Shown here one piece after another: positions 1 to 7,722 of a stretch of 50,258 nucleotides of DNA. The first letter of the stretch is position 1, and every line of letters starts with the position of its first letter. The translations under genes and the position numbers were made by a program. Source of the DNA: JBOGCH01 sp051656645 (GTDB lineage: Bacteria > Bacteroidota > Bacteroidia > Bacteroidales > Marinifilaceae); NCBI GenBank assembly GCA_051656645.1, contig JBOGCH010000010.1, positions 1 through 50,258 of the forward strand, read 5' to 3'. The notes beneath the pieces are model-generated. The model was not told where the DNA came from. It saw only the letters and a list, made by a program, of their open reading frames with translations, and did no database searches.

Positions 1-692
1 AAGAACACCGGAGCTATCCAATATAATACACGAACAGAGATAGGTTGTTCCAACCACACGCTGTAGTCAAAAAGTACATAGGTGTAAGCTCTGTATTTAA
101 ACAACAACACCGCGACTATAGTAATCAAAACATAGGATAACTTAGTCCATCTGCTTATGAGTAACAGTATCATAGCTATTAACGCTTGCCAAAAAAGGGC
201 AACAGGCACCGCAAGAAGCCAAGAATTATACATATTATAGTTAAACACGTTCAATGGGTTAAACCAAAAGAGATCTAATCCCATACTTAAGGCATAGATA
301 TTCCCCACAACATTGACTGTCAAAATAGTATATAGAATGTACACTCCAAAATAAAAACCCCACACCAATAATAAGAACGATATAAATTGCTCTAAGAAAG
401 ACACCGGTATCGAAAGTATCAATTGCCTTGATCCTTTTCGACAAAACGGATTTGTTATGTTTAACGAGGCTGTGGTTAAATAGAAATACACCACATTGAA
501 ACTATTAAAAAGTATTTCATTTATTGAGGATTGCATATCCAACGTTTTAACCTTCAAGCAAAACCATAAGAGGAAACTAAAATAGATAACTCCTATACCT
601 ATATATAGTAATAGTAATTGATCCATTCTGTTCCATTTCCATAATAACCTTGAGTAAGCCCATACGCGGCGAAAACTAAAACCCTGTTCCAT
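1..692 (-). CDS. ABC transporter permease, partial (runs off left edge)
   Basis: An open frame starts at ATG 692-690 and stays free of stops to base 1, giving about 230 residues with no end in the window. It begins MEQGFSFRRVWAYSRLL and is strongly hydrophobic, with about five membrane segments near residues 24-45, 60-75, 100-130, 165-185 and 190-205. It starts 10 bases after the stop of the ABC ATPase on the same strand. The pair therefore looks like a two-gene ABC exporter in which this is the membrane subunit. The protein shows no family motif I can name, so the permease call rests on hydrophobicity and context. The C-terminus is missing only because the window ends. Confidence 0.72.
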   Translation of the reverse strand, partial: MEQGFSFRRVWAYSRLLWKWNRMDQLLLLYIGIGVIYFSFLLWFCLKVKTLDMQSSINEILFNSFNVVYFYLTTASLNITNPFCRKGSRQLILSIPVSFLEQFISFLLLVWGFYFGVYILYTILTVNVVGNIYALSMGLDLFWFNPLNVFNYNMYNSWLLAVPVALFWQALIAMILLLISRWTKLSYVLITIVAVLLFKYRAYTYVLFDYSVWLEQPISVRVLYWIAPVF

Positions 693-702
693 AATAATAG
701 CT

Positions 703-1563
703 TTATAGTTGGGTAGAGTTATTAACTCTGTTAATAACTCTATTTATCTCCTTATAACTTGCTAATACTCCATTAAATAACAATTCAAAATCTACGTAGC
801 TTTCTTCGTTATTGACATTCTCCACAATAACAGCTTCACCTCCCGGAACAGGCTCTACGTATAAAAGAGGCTCTGTAATGGGCGTTCCGCGATTTACGGT
901 TTTGAGCAGTAACGCATCCTGTATTGCATTTAACGACTGATTGAATAATACCTTACCACTATCCACCACTACAACGCTATCAATGAGCTGTTCCAAATCC
1001 CTAACCTGATGCGTTGAAATGATTATACTACTATTTTCATCCAACGATGATGCCACTACCCGCCGAAATACACTCTTTGAAGGAATATCCAATCCATTTG
1101 TAGGCTCGTCCATAACAAGGAGAGAAACACGCGTAGACAAAGCGAAGGCAATGAAAAACTTTTTCTTCTGCCCATAAGAGAAACGATCCAGACGTTTATT
1201 ACCCTCTACTGCGAACTCGGTGATAATACGGTTAAACAGTTCGTGATCAAAACGCGGATAGAAAGGTGAAAAACAATCAACATACCCTTTTAGGGTTAAT
1301 GGGGGCAGGTATAGTTCCTCCGGTACAAAATAAATTTCACGCATAATGTCGGGCCTTCTGTCCATTGTGGGCACCCCATTCATGGTTACTTTACCTTGCT
1401 GCGGAAATAATAAACCACACATCAATTTTAGCAAAGTGGACTTTCCTGCTCCATTCTTACCCAACAAACCATATATATGTCCACTTTTGATGTCCAAATT
1501 CAACCCGAAAAACAATTCGTTGTGGCGGGTATAAGCAAAACTTAAATCTTCTATATGCATCAT
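703..1563 (-). CDS. ABC transporter ATP-binding protein
   Basis: A 286-residue cytoplasmic ATPase that would power the adjacent membrane subunit. Visible motifs are Walker A GKNGAGKST (residues 35-43), a divergent signature FSYGQKKK (128-135) in place of LSGGQ, Walker B SLLVMDEPTNGLD (147-159) and the switch histidine in STHQ (H185). The Q-loop position reads FVPEE, without an obvious glutamine, so it is atypical. A region after residue 215 probably forms a small accessory domain. This build resembles drug or antimicrobial-peptide exporters of the YtrB/BcrA type, but the substrate cannot be read. A promoter lies directly upstream, so the pair is probably its own operon; no GntR regulator precedes it. 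Confidence 0.9.
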   Translation of the reverse strand: MMHIEDLSFAYTRHNELFFGLNLDIKSGHIYGLLGKNGAGKSTLLKLMCGLLFPQQGKVTMNGVPTMDRRPDIMREIYFVPEELYLPPLTLKGYVDCFSPFYPRFDHELFNRIITEFAVEGNKRLDRFSYGQKKKFFIAFALSTRVSLLVMDEPTNGLDIPSKSVFRRVVASSLDENSSIIISTHQVRDLEQLIDSVVVVDSGKVLFNQSLNAIQDALLLKTVNRGTPITEPLLYVEPVPGGEAVIVENVNNEESYVDFELLFNGVLASYKEINRVINRVNNSTQL

Positions 1564-1588
1564 AGTGTTCTATTTTAGTAATACACTA

Positions 1589-1619
1589 CAAATGTATGGA
1601 ATCTAAATGGATAACCAAT
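1589..1619 (-). promoter_or_regulatory. Bacteroidetes-type promoter of the ABC operon
   Basis: On the minus strand a TACATTTG -7 box (1596-1589) follows an ATTG -33 element (1619-1616) with 19 bases between them. This matches the TTTG/TAnnTTTG form of the phylum. The predicted transcript starts about 20 bases before the ATPase start codon. Confidence 0.6.
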
Positions 1620-1738
1620 ACTGTACCCTAATCTTTTTTTATTTAGGTTCTATGCGCTTAATATACTAAGGCTGTAATAGTAACGTATGTTGCTTGCACC
1701 TCCGCGCAGAGTCTAAACTCCATCTTTAGGGTCTCTCC

Positions 1739-1906
1739 CTGTTTGCGCTCTGGTATCGCCCTGCTTACTCCCTATCAAATAGGTATTAACTTCGTATCAA
1801 GTTCGTGTTATGTTCGTGTCAATAGACTCGAAGTTAATGCGAACTTGATACGAAGTTAATACGAACTTGATAGGGAGCGAACAGAGAGAGACCAGAGCGC
1901 AAACAG
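1739..1906. repeat. Inverted array of 11-bp units, locus A
   Basis: The left arm splits into eight consecutive 11-mers from 1739 to 1826: CTGTTTGCGCT, CTGGTATCGCC, CTGCTTACTCC, CTATCAAATAG, GTATTAACTTC, GTATCAAGTTC, GTGTTATGTTC and GTGTCAATAGA. Nearly all begin CT or GT followed by a purine. The right arm, 1830-1906, read on the minus strand, gives seven matching 11-mers in mirrored order. Three of these are identical to their partners (CTGTTTGCGCT, GTATTAACTTC, GTATCAAGTTC). The spacer is only a few bases, so the whole could fold into one long imperfect hairpin. It lies upstream of the ABC promoter and beyond the terminator of the diesterase gene. I know no named element with this design. 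Confidence 0.85.
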
Positions 1907-2137
1907 AGAGATATTAAGGCGTGGTGTAATAGAGGATGTAAGAAAAGTGATAGCACAATACAAACAAGTTGTGCGAATCTTACTACTTGCAATGGAATAT
2001 AAACACATAACCGAAGATTGTATGTGACATACAGAATGAAGCAATAACAAGTGCTAGTGTTAAACTAGACGTATGTATACAGAGAGATACAGAAAAGACA
2101 CTGACTATACTACGATGTATTTAGTATATAATACAGC

Positions 2138-2166
2138 AAATCCGGAGGAATGTGTCCTCCGGATTT
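2138..2166 (-). terminator. Terminator after the cytosolic diesterase gene
   Basis: A perfect 12-bp stem (AAATCCGGAGGA and its complement) encloses a five-base loop, 20 bases past the stop codon at 2186. The T-tract on the minus side is short. Confidence 0.75.
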
Positions 2167-2185
2167 TCGCTTCATGTATGTTAGG

Positions 2186-2905
2186 TTAGATGTCCAACAA
2201 GCCTGTTAGTAGAGTGGGCTTGTCAGTTGTGATCATATCAACATTAAGGTCGATAAGCTTACGCATATCTTTTTCGTGATTTACTGTCCAGCAGTTTACC
2301 GTCATTCCCAAGTCATGTGCTTGTGTCACCCATTCCGGGTTAGACAATAACTCTTTATAGGGGTAATCAATTCCCGTGGCGCCAAATGCTTTTGCCTCGG
2401 CTGGCGTTATACCACCTTTTACGTAACTACGACTTGTGTAAGGCGCTTGGGCTGCTAATTCCTCAATTACCGATTTACTAAAAGAGATATATTCCACCTG
2501 ATCCACAAGATTAACCTGCTCAACCAGTTCAAGTACTCGGCGAGCAACATAGCGTGAGCGCTGAGGCGAACTGTGCTTTTTTATTTCGAGTATTAATTTC
2601 ATATCGGGATAATGTCTCCCAATTTGTAAATATTGCTCAAGCGTAGGGATTTCTTCTCCGTTAGCCAGATAATAATGTTTTAGCGCGTTCCATGTACTTT
2701 TCTCAATGGGAGGCACCCCTATCTTTAACCGGCTGTCATGATGAACCACCGGTACGTCATCCTCCGTAAGCCACACATCAAATTCAGAACCGTACACACC
2801 CAACTCTCCGGCATATTTTAAGGAGGAGATGGAGTTTTGCTCTGCTCCCTCTACTTCCCAATGTCCGCGATGGGCAATTACTTTGATCTGTTTTTGTACT
2901 ACCAT
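2186..2905 (-). CDS. Glycerophosphodiester phosphodiesterase, cytosolic
   Basis: A 239-residue GDPD-family TIM-barrel enzyme that hydrolyses glycerophosphodiesters to sn-glycerol 3-phosphate and an alcohol. Catalytic and metal residues are visible: HRG (H12, R13), E41 and D43 in SEFDV, and H56 in VVHHD. The length is typical of UgpQ-like enzymes. There is no signal peptide, so it should act in the cytoplasm, unlike the lipid-anchored paralogue at 7723-9123. It is a single gene with its own terminator. A diester would have to enter the cell intact for this enzyme to use it, or it may recycle internal lipid headgroups. Confidence 0.9.
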   Translation of the reverse strand: MVVQKQIKVIAHRGHWEVEGAEQNSISSLKYAGELGVYGSEFDVWLTEDDVPVVHHDSRLKIGVPPIEKSTWNALKHYYLANGEEIPTLEQYLQIGRHYPDMKLILEIKKHSSPQRSRYVARRVLELVEQVNLVDQVEYISFSKSVIEELAAQAPYTSRSYVKGGITPAEAKAFGATGIDYPYKELLSNPEWVTQAHDLGMTVNCWTVNHEKDMRKLIDLNVDMITTDKPTLLTGLLDI

Positions 2906-3120
2906 AAGGATTTCTGTGTTTAGTATTTTAGGTGTTATACTTTAAAAATAAAGACAAGGTTAGGATTTTGTTTTATTTTTTGCGTAGGTCCCCAGGATGG
3001 AAGGTTACATAACAAATAATTAATTTGTAAAATAAAGTTAAAGTTATTTTTGCAAAATATTATTGTTCAGCTGTTTAATTATTTTGTAATAATTTTCGTG
3101 TAAAAAAAGTTGCCCATAGT

Positions 3121-3151
3121 TTTGCAGAATTGAAAAATGGCTCTATCTTTG
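3121..3151 (+). promoter_or_regulatory. Promoter of tRNA-Val
   Basis: TTTG (3121-3124), 19 bases, then TATCTTTG (3144-3151): a near-ideal promoter of this phylum, about 20 bases before the tRNA. Confidence 0.85.
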
Positions 3152-3170
3152 TATCGCAATCAAATAACAC

Positions 3171-3248
3171 GGGCGGTTAGCTCAGTTGGTTCAGAGCATC
3201 TGGTTTACACCCAGAGGGTCGGGGGTTCGAATCCCTCACCGCCCACCA
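3171..3248 (+). tRNA. tRNA-Val (anticodon TAC)
   Basis: A full cloverleaf is visible: acceptor stem GGGCGGT/ACCGCCC, D-arm with AGCTCAGTTGG, anticodon stem TCTGG/CCAGA with loop TTTACAC (anticodon 3206-3208), T-arm GGGGGTTCGAATCCC, discriminator A and an encoded CCA (3246-3248). It stands alone between its own promoter and terminator. Confidence 0.97.
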
Positions 3249-3255
3249 ACTACAA

Positions 3256-3286
3256 AGAGAGTTCAGAAATGAGCTCTCTTTTTTTT
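3256..3286 (+). terminator. Terminator of tRNA-Val
   Basis: A 10-bp stem (AGAGAGTTCA with TGAGCTCTCT, one G-T pair) closes a GAAA tetraloop and runs into eight T residues. Confidence 0.9.
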
Positions 3287-3297
3287 GTTTACGTCTG

Positions 3298-3329
3298 TTT
3301 GCACAAGTGAACATCTATTAGTAGTTTTG
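3298..3329 (+). promoter_or_regulatory. Promoter of the DUF5074 lipoprotein gene
   Basis: TTTG (3298-3301), 20 bases, TAGTTTTG (3322-3329), with the start codon 31 bases further on. The spacing and both boxes fit the phylum consensus. Confidence 0.65.
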
Positions 3330-3360
3330 TTCCTATCCGTAAATAATTAAAATTATCTCC

Positions 3361-4743
3361 ATGAAATTAATAAAACTGTTTTTCTCCCTACTTTTAGGCG
3401 TATGCATTTTAGGGGCGTGCCAAGACGACGAGAATGTATTTCAAATTACACACAAAGTAAACATTATTTCCAATACCGGTAACTTTGACGTACATGTTGG
3501 AGATACGCTCTATTTGAAAGCGGATATCGGCACAATACACGATTATGAGATTGAGTGGCAGCTAGAGGGACATGATCCATTTAATTTTCCCGTATTCTCC
3601 TTTGTAGCTAACGTACCTGGCGAATACAAAGTGCAATTGACTGCCATGATTAACGGGGAGAAGCTGCAAGCATCGGAGATGATTACTGCTACGGCAAAAC
3701 CTCTGCCCGATCCTTATTTAAACGGAACCTTTGTACTTAGTGAAGGTGTAAACGGACAGGTGGTAAGTAAATTGGCTTTTATTACCGATGCCGGCGTGAT
3801 TACCGACAGTATTTATTTTAAAGCTAATGCCGGCTTTCTAGGTAATTTAGCGCAGGATTTATATATAAATGGAGGAAATGTATATATTATATCACAGTTG
3901 GGTGAATATGCCGATAAGAGTATTGCATCCGACGGCGCTTTTTTGACTGTGGCTAACGCAGGAACAATGGTAAAGGTGGCTACCTACAAGGACGAACTTG
4001 CAGCGCTAGAACTACCTACTCACGTTGCGGTTAAAAGTGCCGATAATATTTATTTGCGCGACTCTAAGGGAGTTTGGCATTTCAACCCATCGGGGAATGG
4101 CCTAACATTTATAGAAGGAAGCGAAGGTGCTCAACAAAACCGCATGGTAATTGCTAATAATAAGGTTTATGTTCCGTGCGGGACCAAGGTTCTTGTTATT
4201 GAAACTACCACGAATACTATTGAAGGTACAATTGAGCTGCCTTATTTCTGTGCGGGAATAGTAAAATCGACAAATAGCATTTTATGGATTGGTTGTGGCG
4301 ATGATACAAATGGAAATATTTTAAAGGTAAAGACTGCCGATAACAGCATTGAGGCAACGCATGTTATGCCAAGAGGGATAAATGCAGAGTTTACTTCTAC
4401 TCCGGCAATTGCAGCAAAAGGCGATATTATTTATTACACCAATCCGGGTGCTTATGATGGATCGGAATTCCATGTTTATATCCATGATTTTACTACCGAG
4501 GAGAATATGCAGGTTGGCGATGCAAGCGCCTTAGTTGAAGACATTAGTGTTATTTACAATGGTATTGGAGTGCACCCAAGAACAGGTAACCTGTTTATGA
4601 ACTTGCTAAAAGGATGGGGAGCAGCATATAGCACCAATCATATTGCCGAGTTTAATTTTATAAATAACAGTATGGCGTTAAAAACAGACTATAAGAATTA
4701 CACTTCTATGCCGGCCGGCTTTTTCTTTACCGGAGCGTTTTAA
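3361..4743 (+). CDS. DUF5074-type beta-propeller lipoprotein
   Basis: A 460-residue lipoprotein: signal peptide with lipobox ending LGAC (C20), then acidic QDDE, which favours outer-membrane surface display. Residues about 30-115 look like a PKD/Ig-type domain (VNIISNTGNFDVHVGDTLYL). From NGTFVLSEG onward there are repeated blades with YncE/DUF5074 character, ending in the family-typical YKNYTSMPAGFFF. Such propellers bind ligands at the cell surface; the cobalamin-binding BtuG proteins belong to the same broad group. Here no TonB receptor or BtuB gene is adjacent, so no ligand can be assigned. It is a monocistronic unit between its own promoter and a shared terminator. Confidence 0.82.
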   Translation: MKLIKLFFSLLLGVCILGACQDDENVFQITHKVNIISNTGNFDVHVGDTLYLKADIGTIHDYEIEWQLEGHDPFNFPVFSFVANVPGEYKVQLTAMINGEKLQASEMITATAKPLPDPYLNGTFVLSEGVNGQVVSKLAFITDAGVITDSIYFKANAGFLGNLAQDLYINGGNVYIISQLGEYADKSIASDGAFLTVANAGTMVKVATYKDELAALELPTHVAVKSADNIYLRDSKGVWHFNPSGNGLTFIEGSEGAQQNRMVIANNKVYVPCGTKVLVIETTTNTIEGTIELPYFCAGIVKSTNSILWIGCGDDTNGNILKVKTADNSIEATHVMPRGINAEFTSTPAIAAKGDIIYYTNPGAYDGSEFHVYIHDFTTEENMQVGDASALVEDISVIYNGIGVHPRTGNLFMNLLKGWGAAYSTNHIAEFNFINNSMALKTDYKNYTSMPAGFFFTGAF

Positions 4744-4943
4744 CTGTATCTATTGCTATAGGTAACCTAGTTCCCACGCGGATTAGATTAAAATTATAAC
4801 AGTGATACGTATTAAAATCCACGACGAAAGACGCTAGGACATTTGTGGCTAGAACGCAGCTATTTTTGTAAGTAAAATATGACTTAGCCAAGGAGTAGCT
4901 ACTAGCTTAGCATTTACATAAACACGCTAGTGTTGAATAAAAT

Positions 4944-4973
4944 AAAAGAGCCCGGAATGTTCCGGGCTCTTTT
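4944..4973. terminator. Bidirectional terminator, convergent genes
   Basis: A perfect 14-bp inverted repeat (AAAAGAGCCCGGAA and its complement around two bases) has T runs on both strands. It lies between the plus-strand lipoprotein gene and the minus-strand glpT and can serve both. Confidence 0.9.
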
Positions 4974-4991
4974 GTTTATAGGTAAAAGCTA

Positions 4992-6329
4992 TTAAGCTTG
5001 TTTACTCATTTGTAACTCTCTCTTCCATGTAAGTGCAGAGAAGAAAATTGAAAGAAAACAGGCTGCAATCAATACGTAGAATCCGCCAGTCCATCCCCAA
5101 TGGTCAACAATGTAACCTAATGCAATGTTAGCAAAAACGGCTCCACCAAGGTATCCGAATAAACCGGTAAATCCGGCAGCTGTACCCGCCGCTTGCTTAG
5201 GCACTAAGTCCAACGCCTGAACTCCAATGAGCATTACCGGACCATAAATCAAGAATCCAATCATGATTAATGCCGCAATGTCCAACCACTCACGTCCCGG
5301 AGGATTTAGCCAGTAAATAAATACAGCAACGCATACTAACGCCATGAATACAATAATTGACGGCGCACGGCGGCCATTAAATACTTTATCCGATATCCAT
5401 CCGCAAAGTAGTGTTCCAGGAATACCTGCATATTCATATGCAAAGTAAGCCCATCCCACTTGGGTAAGATCCATATTTTTAGCCTCCTGTAAGTAAGTAG
5501 GTGCCCAGTCTAACACTCCGTAACGTACAAGGTAGATAAACGCATTTGCAAAGGCTGCTAGCCATAACATTTTATTGTTAAACACATAGTCAACAAAAAT
5601 TTGTTTTGCTGTTAAAGTCTCTTTAGCATCCTCTTTATAAGCAACACTACCATCGTGCTTGTACTCTTCAATTGCCGGTAAACCGCATGATTGCGGTGTA
5701 TCCCTAATTAATAGCCAAGCAACAAATGCCAAAACAAGTGCTACAATGGAAGGAAAAAAGAACTTAGACTGCCAAATTCCGAATATCCATACGCCTAATA
5801 CTGCCAATGGACCAATAAGACCACCTCCAACATTGTGCGCAACATTCCAGAAAGACATTTTTACTCCCCTCTCCTTTTGTGAGAACCAGTGTACCATAAC
5901 ACGTCCGCAAGGAGGCCATCCCATTCCTTGTACCCATCCGTTAATAAATAACAGGGCAAACATCATACCTATGCTACTAATTGCAAACGGGAATGCACCC
6001 ATTACAATCATCACAACGGCAGATAGCACCAGTCCGATAGGTAAAAACTTACGCGCGTCGGAGCGGTCGGAAACGTTACCCATAACAAACTTACTAATAC
6101 CATAGGCAATAGAAATGGCAGAAAGTGCAAGTCCTAGGTCCCCTTTTGAATATCCCATCTCAACAAGATCGGGCATTGCTAAAGAGAAGTTCTTACGAAC
6201 AAGATAGTATCCGGCATAACCGATAAAGATTCCCCAAAAAACCTGCCACCGCAGTTTTTTATAGGTGTTATCAATTTTATCAGCCGGCATGAGTGGCTTT
6301 GGTCCCGGAGGACGTAAAAACTTTAACAT
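4992..6329 (-). CDS. glpT: Glycerol-3-phosphate transporter GlpT
   Basis: A 445-residue major-facilitator permease of the organophosphate:phosphate antiporter family, with twelve predicted inner-membrane helices. The N-terminal part (YVRKNFSLAMPDL, GYSKGDLGLALS, KFVMGNVSDRSDARKF, NGWVQGMGWPPCGRVMVHWFS) is characteristic of GlpT/UhpT. The choice of GlpT over UhpT is supported by the operon: a lipid-anchored glycerophosphodiesterase and a phosphate-type porin are encoded just upstream. It would exchange internal phosphate for periplasmic glycerol 3-phosphate. It is the last gene of the operon and ends at the convergent terminator. Confidence 0.93.
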   Translation of the reverse strand: MLKFLRPPGPKPLMPADKIDNTYKKLRWQVFWGIFIGYAGYYLVRKNFSLAMPDLVEMGYSKGDLGLALSAISIAYGISKFVMGNVSDRSDARKFLPIGLVLSAVVMIVMGAFPFAISSIGMMFALLFINGWVQGMGWPPCGRVMVHWFSQKERGVKMSFWNVAHNVGGGLIGPLAVLGVWIFGIWQSKFFFPSIVALVLAFVAWLLIRDTPQSCGLPAIEEYKHDGSVAYKEDAKETLTAKQIFVDYVFNNKMLWLAAFANAFIYLVRYGVLDWAPTYLQEAKNMDLTQVGWAYFAYEYAGIPGTLLCGWISDKVFNGRRAPSIIVFMALVCVAVFIYWLNPPGREWLDIAALIMIGFLIYGPVMLIGVQALDLVPKQAAGTAAGFTGLFGYLGGAVFANIALGYIVDHWGWTGGFYVLIAACFLSIFFSALTWKRELQMSKQA

Positions 6330-6349
6330 ATTAATAATTTTTAAATAAT

Positions 6350-6377
6350 AAGTATTCGACTTACTAAGTTAGTACTT
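6350..6377 (-). other. Nested hairpin between porin and glpT
   Basis: The spacer holds a two-tier inverted repeat: outer AAGTA/TACTT and inner ACTTA-C-TAAGT. It begins three bases after the porin stop codon and lies about 20 bases before the glpT start. It may tune the relative expression of the two genes or protect mRNA ends. Confidence 0.4.
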
Positions 6378-6379
6378 TT

Positions 6380-7711
6380 TTAAAACTGATACTGAATTTT
6401 CGCAGCTAAAGTTCCAAGATCTTTATCAAGAAGATAATAACTATTTAAGTGGGTATAGTTATAGTTTACTTTAAATACTAGATTCTCTAGTAAAGAGTAA
6501 TTTACACCTACCGTAAAACTATTAATACGTCCTCCACCAATACCACTACCTTCTTTTCCAACGGCTGCGTCTTTATAGAATTTACCATCAAAATAGGTAT
6601 TTCCTTTTGTATCGTTTAAATCGGTAAAATCATAGCGTGCCATTACTTGTAACGAACCTCTTCTAGGTAAGTTCATAAATCCCTCAACATAATTATAAGT
6701 ATTGGCTGGTCCTAATATTGTCCATGCAACTTGTGCATAGCATCCATTAAAACGCAAGGTTGAGGCATCGCCATACCACTCCTTCATACATGCAATGTCA
6801 GTACAACTAAATTCTCCTCCTAATTGTTGCTCCAACTCATATTTATAGTCACGTCTACGGTGAATAGTCATGCCAATGTATTCCGCTTGTAGGTAAAAAC
6901 GTCTATACACTTTAATCAATTCCGCGCCATAGCGATATACACCCCAACTGTTAGCTATTTGTGCATTAAGGAAGTTTATATCATCGACATTTGAACCTAT
7001 TGTTGATTGTAGATAGGTGTATCGGTTATATTTATCCTTTCCGTCTTTAAAGCCATTGGCACTTGGACGACGGAAGTTAAAAGAACCACCCACAGAGAGT
7101 GTGTTATCGTCATAAGGCGTAAATCTATATAAAGCACGTGCAGAAACTCCCCATCCTTTATCTCCAGGTATTTTCTCTGTTGCTACTTTTTGACTAAAGA
7201 AACCAGCCTCTGCCCAAAACGGCTCAGTGTAATATCTAAACGTTGCACCAACGCTTCTTCCGGTTCCCATAGCTGAAACTGTTGGCGATTTTAAAATGAA
7301 CCAAGAGTCAAAGCTACTTTGAATATTTCCTGCAGAGAAAGGCTCAGCGTAATTACCGGCTTTAACAAACCAATTACGTCCACCATGCCAGCGTATGTAC
7401 ATATCCTTCATTGCCACATCGTTATAGGCAAAATCAACATCGAACTTCGTGTCAAAGTCCTTAAATGTACTAAATGCTCTTAAGCGTGCCTCGCTAATTG
7501 CAATACCGGATGCTCTGTCAATATAGTCATCAAAATAGTATGCGCCTTCAATAGCAACGCGGCCACCTATACGGAAACTAGCATCTTTTTGCTTGTTTGT
7601 CCACGTAACCATTCCATCCTCCATAAATGCTTTCATTTGCTCTTTGGCATCTTGGGCAAATAGAAGTGTTGTTGAAAATAGCAGTGCTGTAACTAAAGTA
7701 TATTTCTTCAT
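6380..7711 (-). CDS. Phosphate-selective-type porin (OprO/OprP family)
   Basis: A 443-residue outer-membrane beta-barrel protein with a signal peptide (MKKYTLVTALLFSTTLLFAQ). The architecture is alternating aromatic strands ending in a terminal phenylalanine (AAKIQYQF), as expected for barrel insertion. The segment SFRIGGRVAIEGAYYFDD and the conserved KAGNYAEPFSAGNIQSS region match the OprO/OprP-type porins common in Bacteroidales (PF07396). In this operon it would admit anionic glycerophosphodiesters or glycerol phosphate. It starts 11 bases after the stop of the diesterase lipoprotein gene, so the two are co-transcribed. Confidence 0.88.
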   Translation of the reverse strand: MKKYTLVTALLFSTTLLFAQDAKEQMKAFMEDGMVTWTNKQKDASFRIGGRVAIEGAYYFDDYIDRASGIAISEARLRAFSTFKDFDTKFDVDFAYNDVAMKDMYIRWHGGRNWFVKAGNYAEPFSAGNIQSSFDSWFILKSPTVSAMGTGRSVGATFRYYTEPFWAEAGFFSQKVATEKIPGDKGWGVSARALYRFTPYDDNTLSVGGSFNFRRPSANGFKDGKDKYNRYTYLQSTIGSNVDDINFLNAQIANSWGVYRYGAELIKVYRRFYLQAEYIGMTIHRRRDYKYELEQQLGGEFSCTDIACMKEWYGDASTLRFNGCYAQVAWTILGPANTYNYVEGFMNLPRRGSLQVMARYDFTDLNDTKGNTYFDGKFYKDAAVGKEGSGIGGGRINSFTVGVNYSLLENLVFKVNYNYTHLNSYYLLDKDLGTLAAKIQYQF

Positions 7712-7722
7712 AGTATGCCAAA

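Noticed and set aside
1856..2050. 64-residue minus-strand frame
   Set aside because: It lies largely in the inverted array and adjoining AT-rich DNA, has no start context and no protein-like composition.
3171..3248. tRNA-Val as an attachment site for an integrated element
   Set aside because: No integrase gene, no duplicate of the tRNA 3' end in the window, and ordinary chromosomal genes on both sides.
5659..6105. 148-residue frame opposite glpT
   Set aside because: Shadow of the glpT reading frame; composition is Pro/Thr/Ile-rich as expected for antisense of membrane helices.
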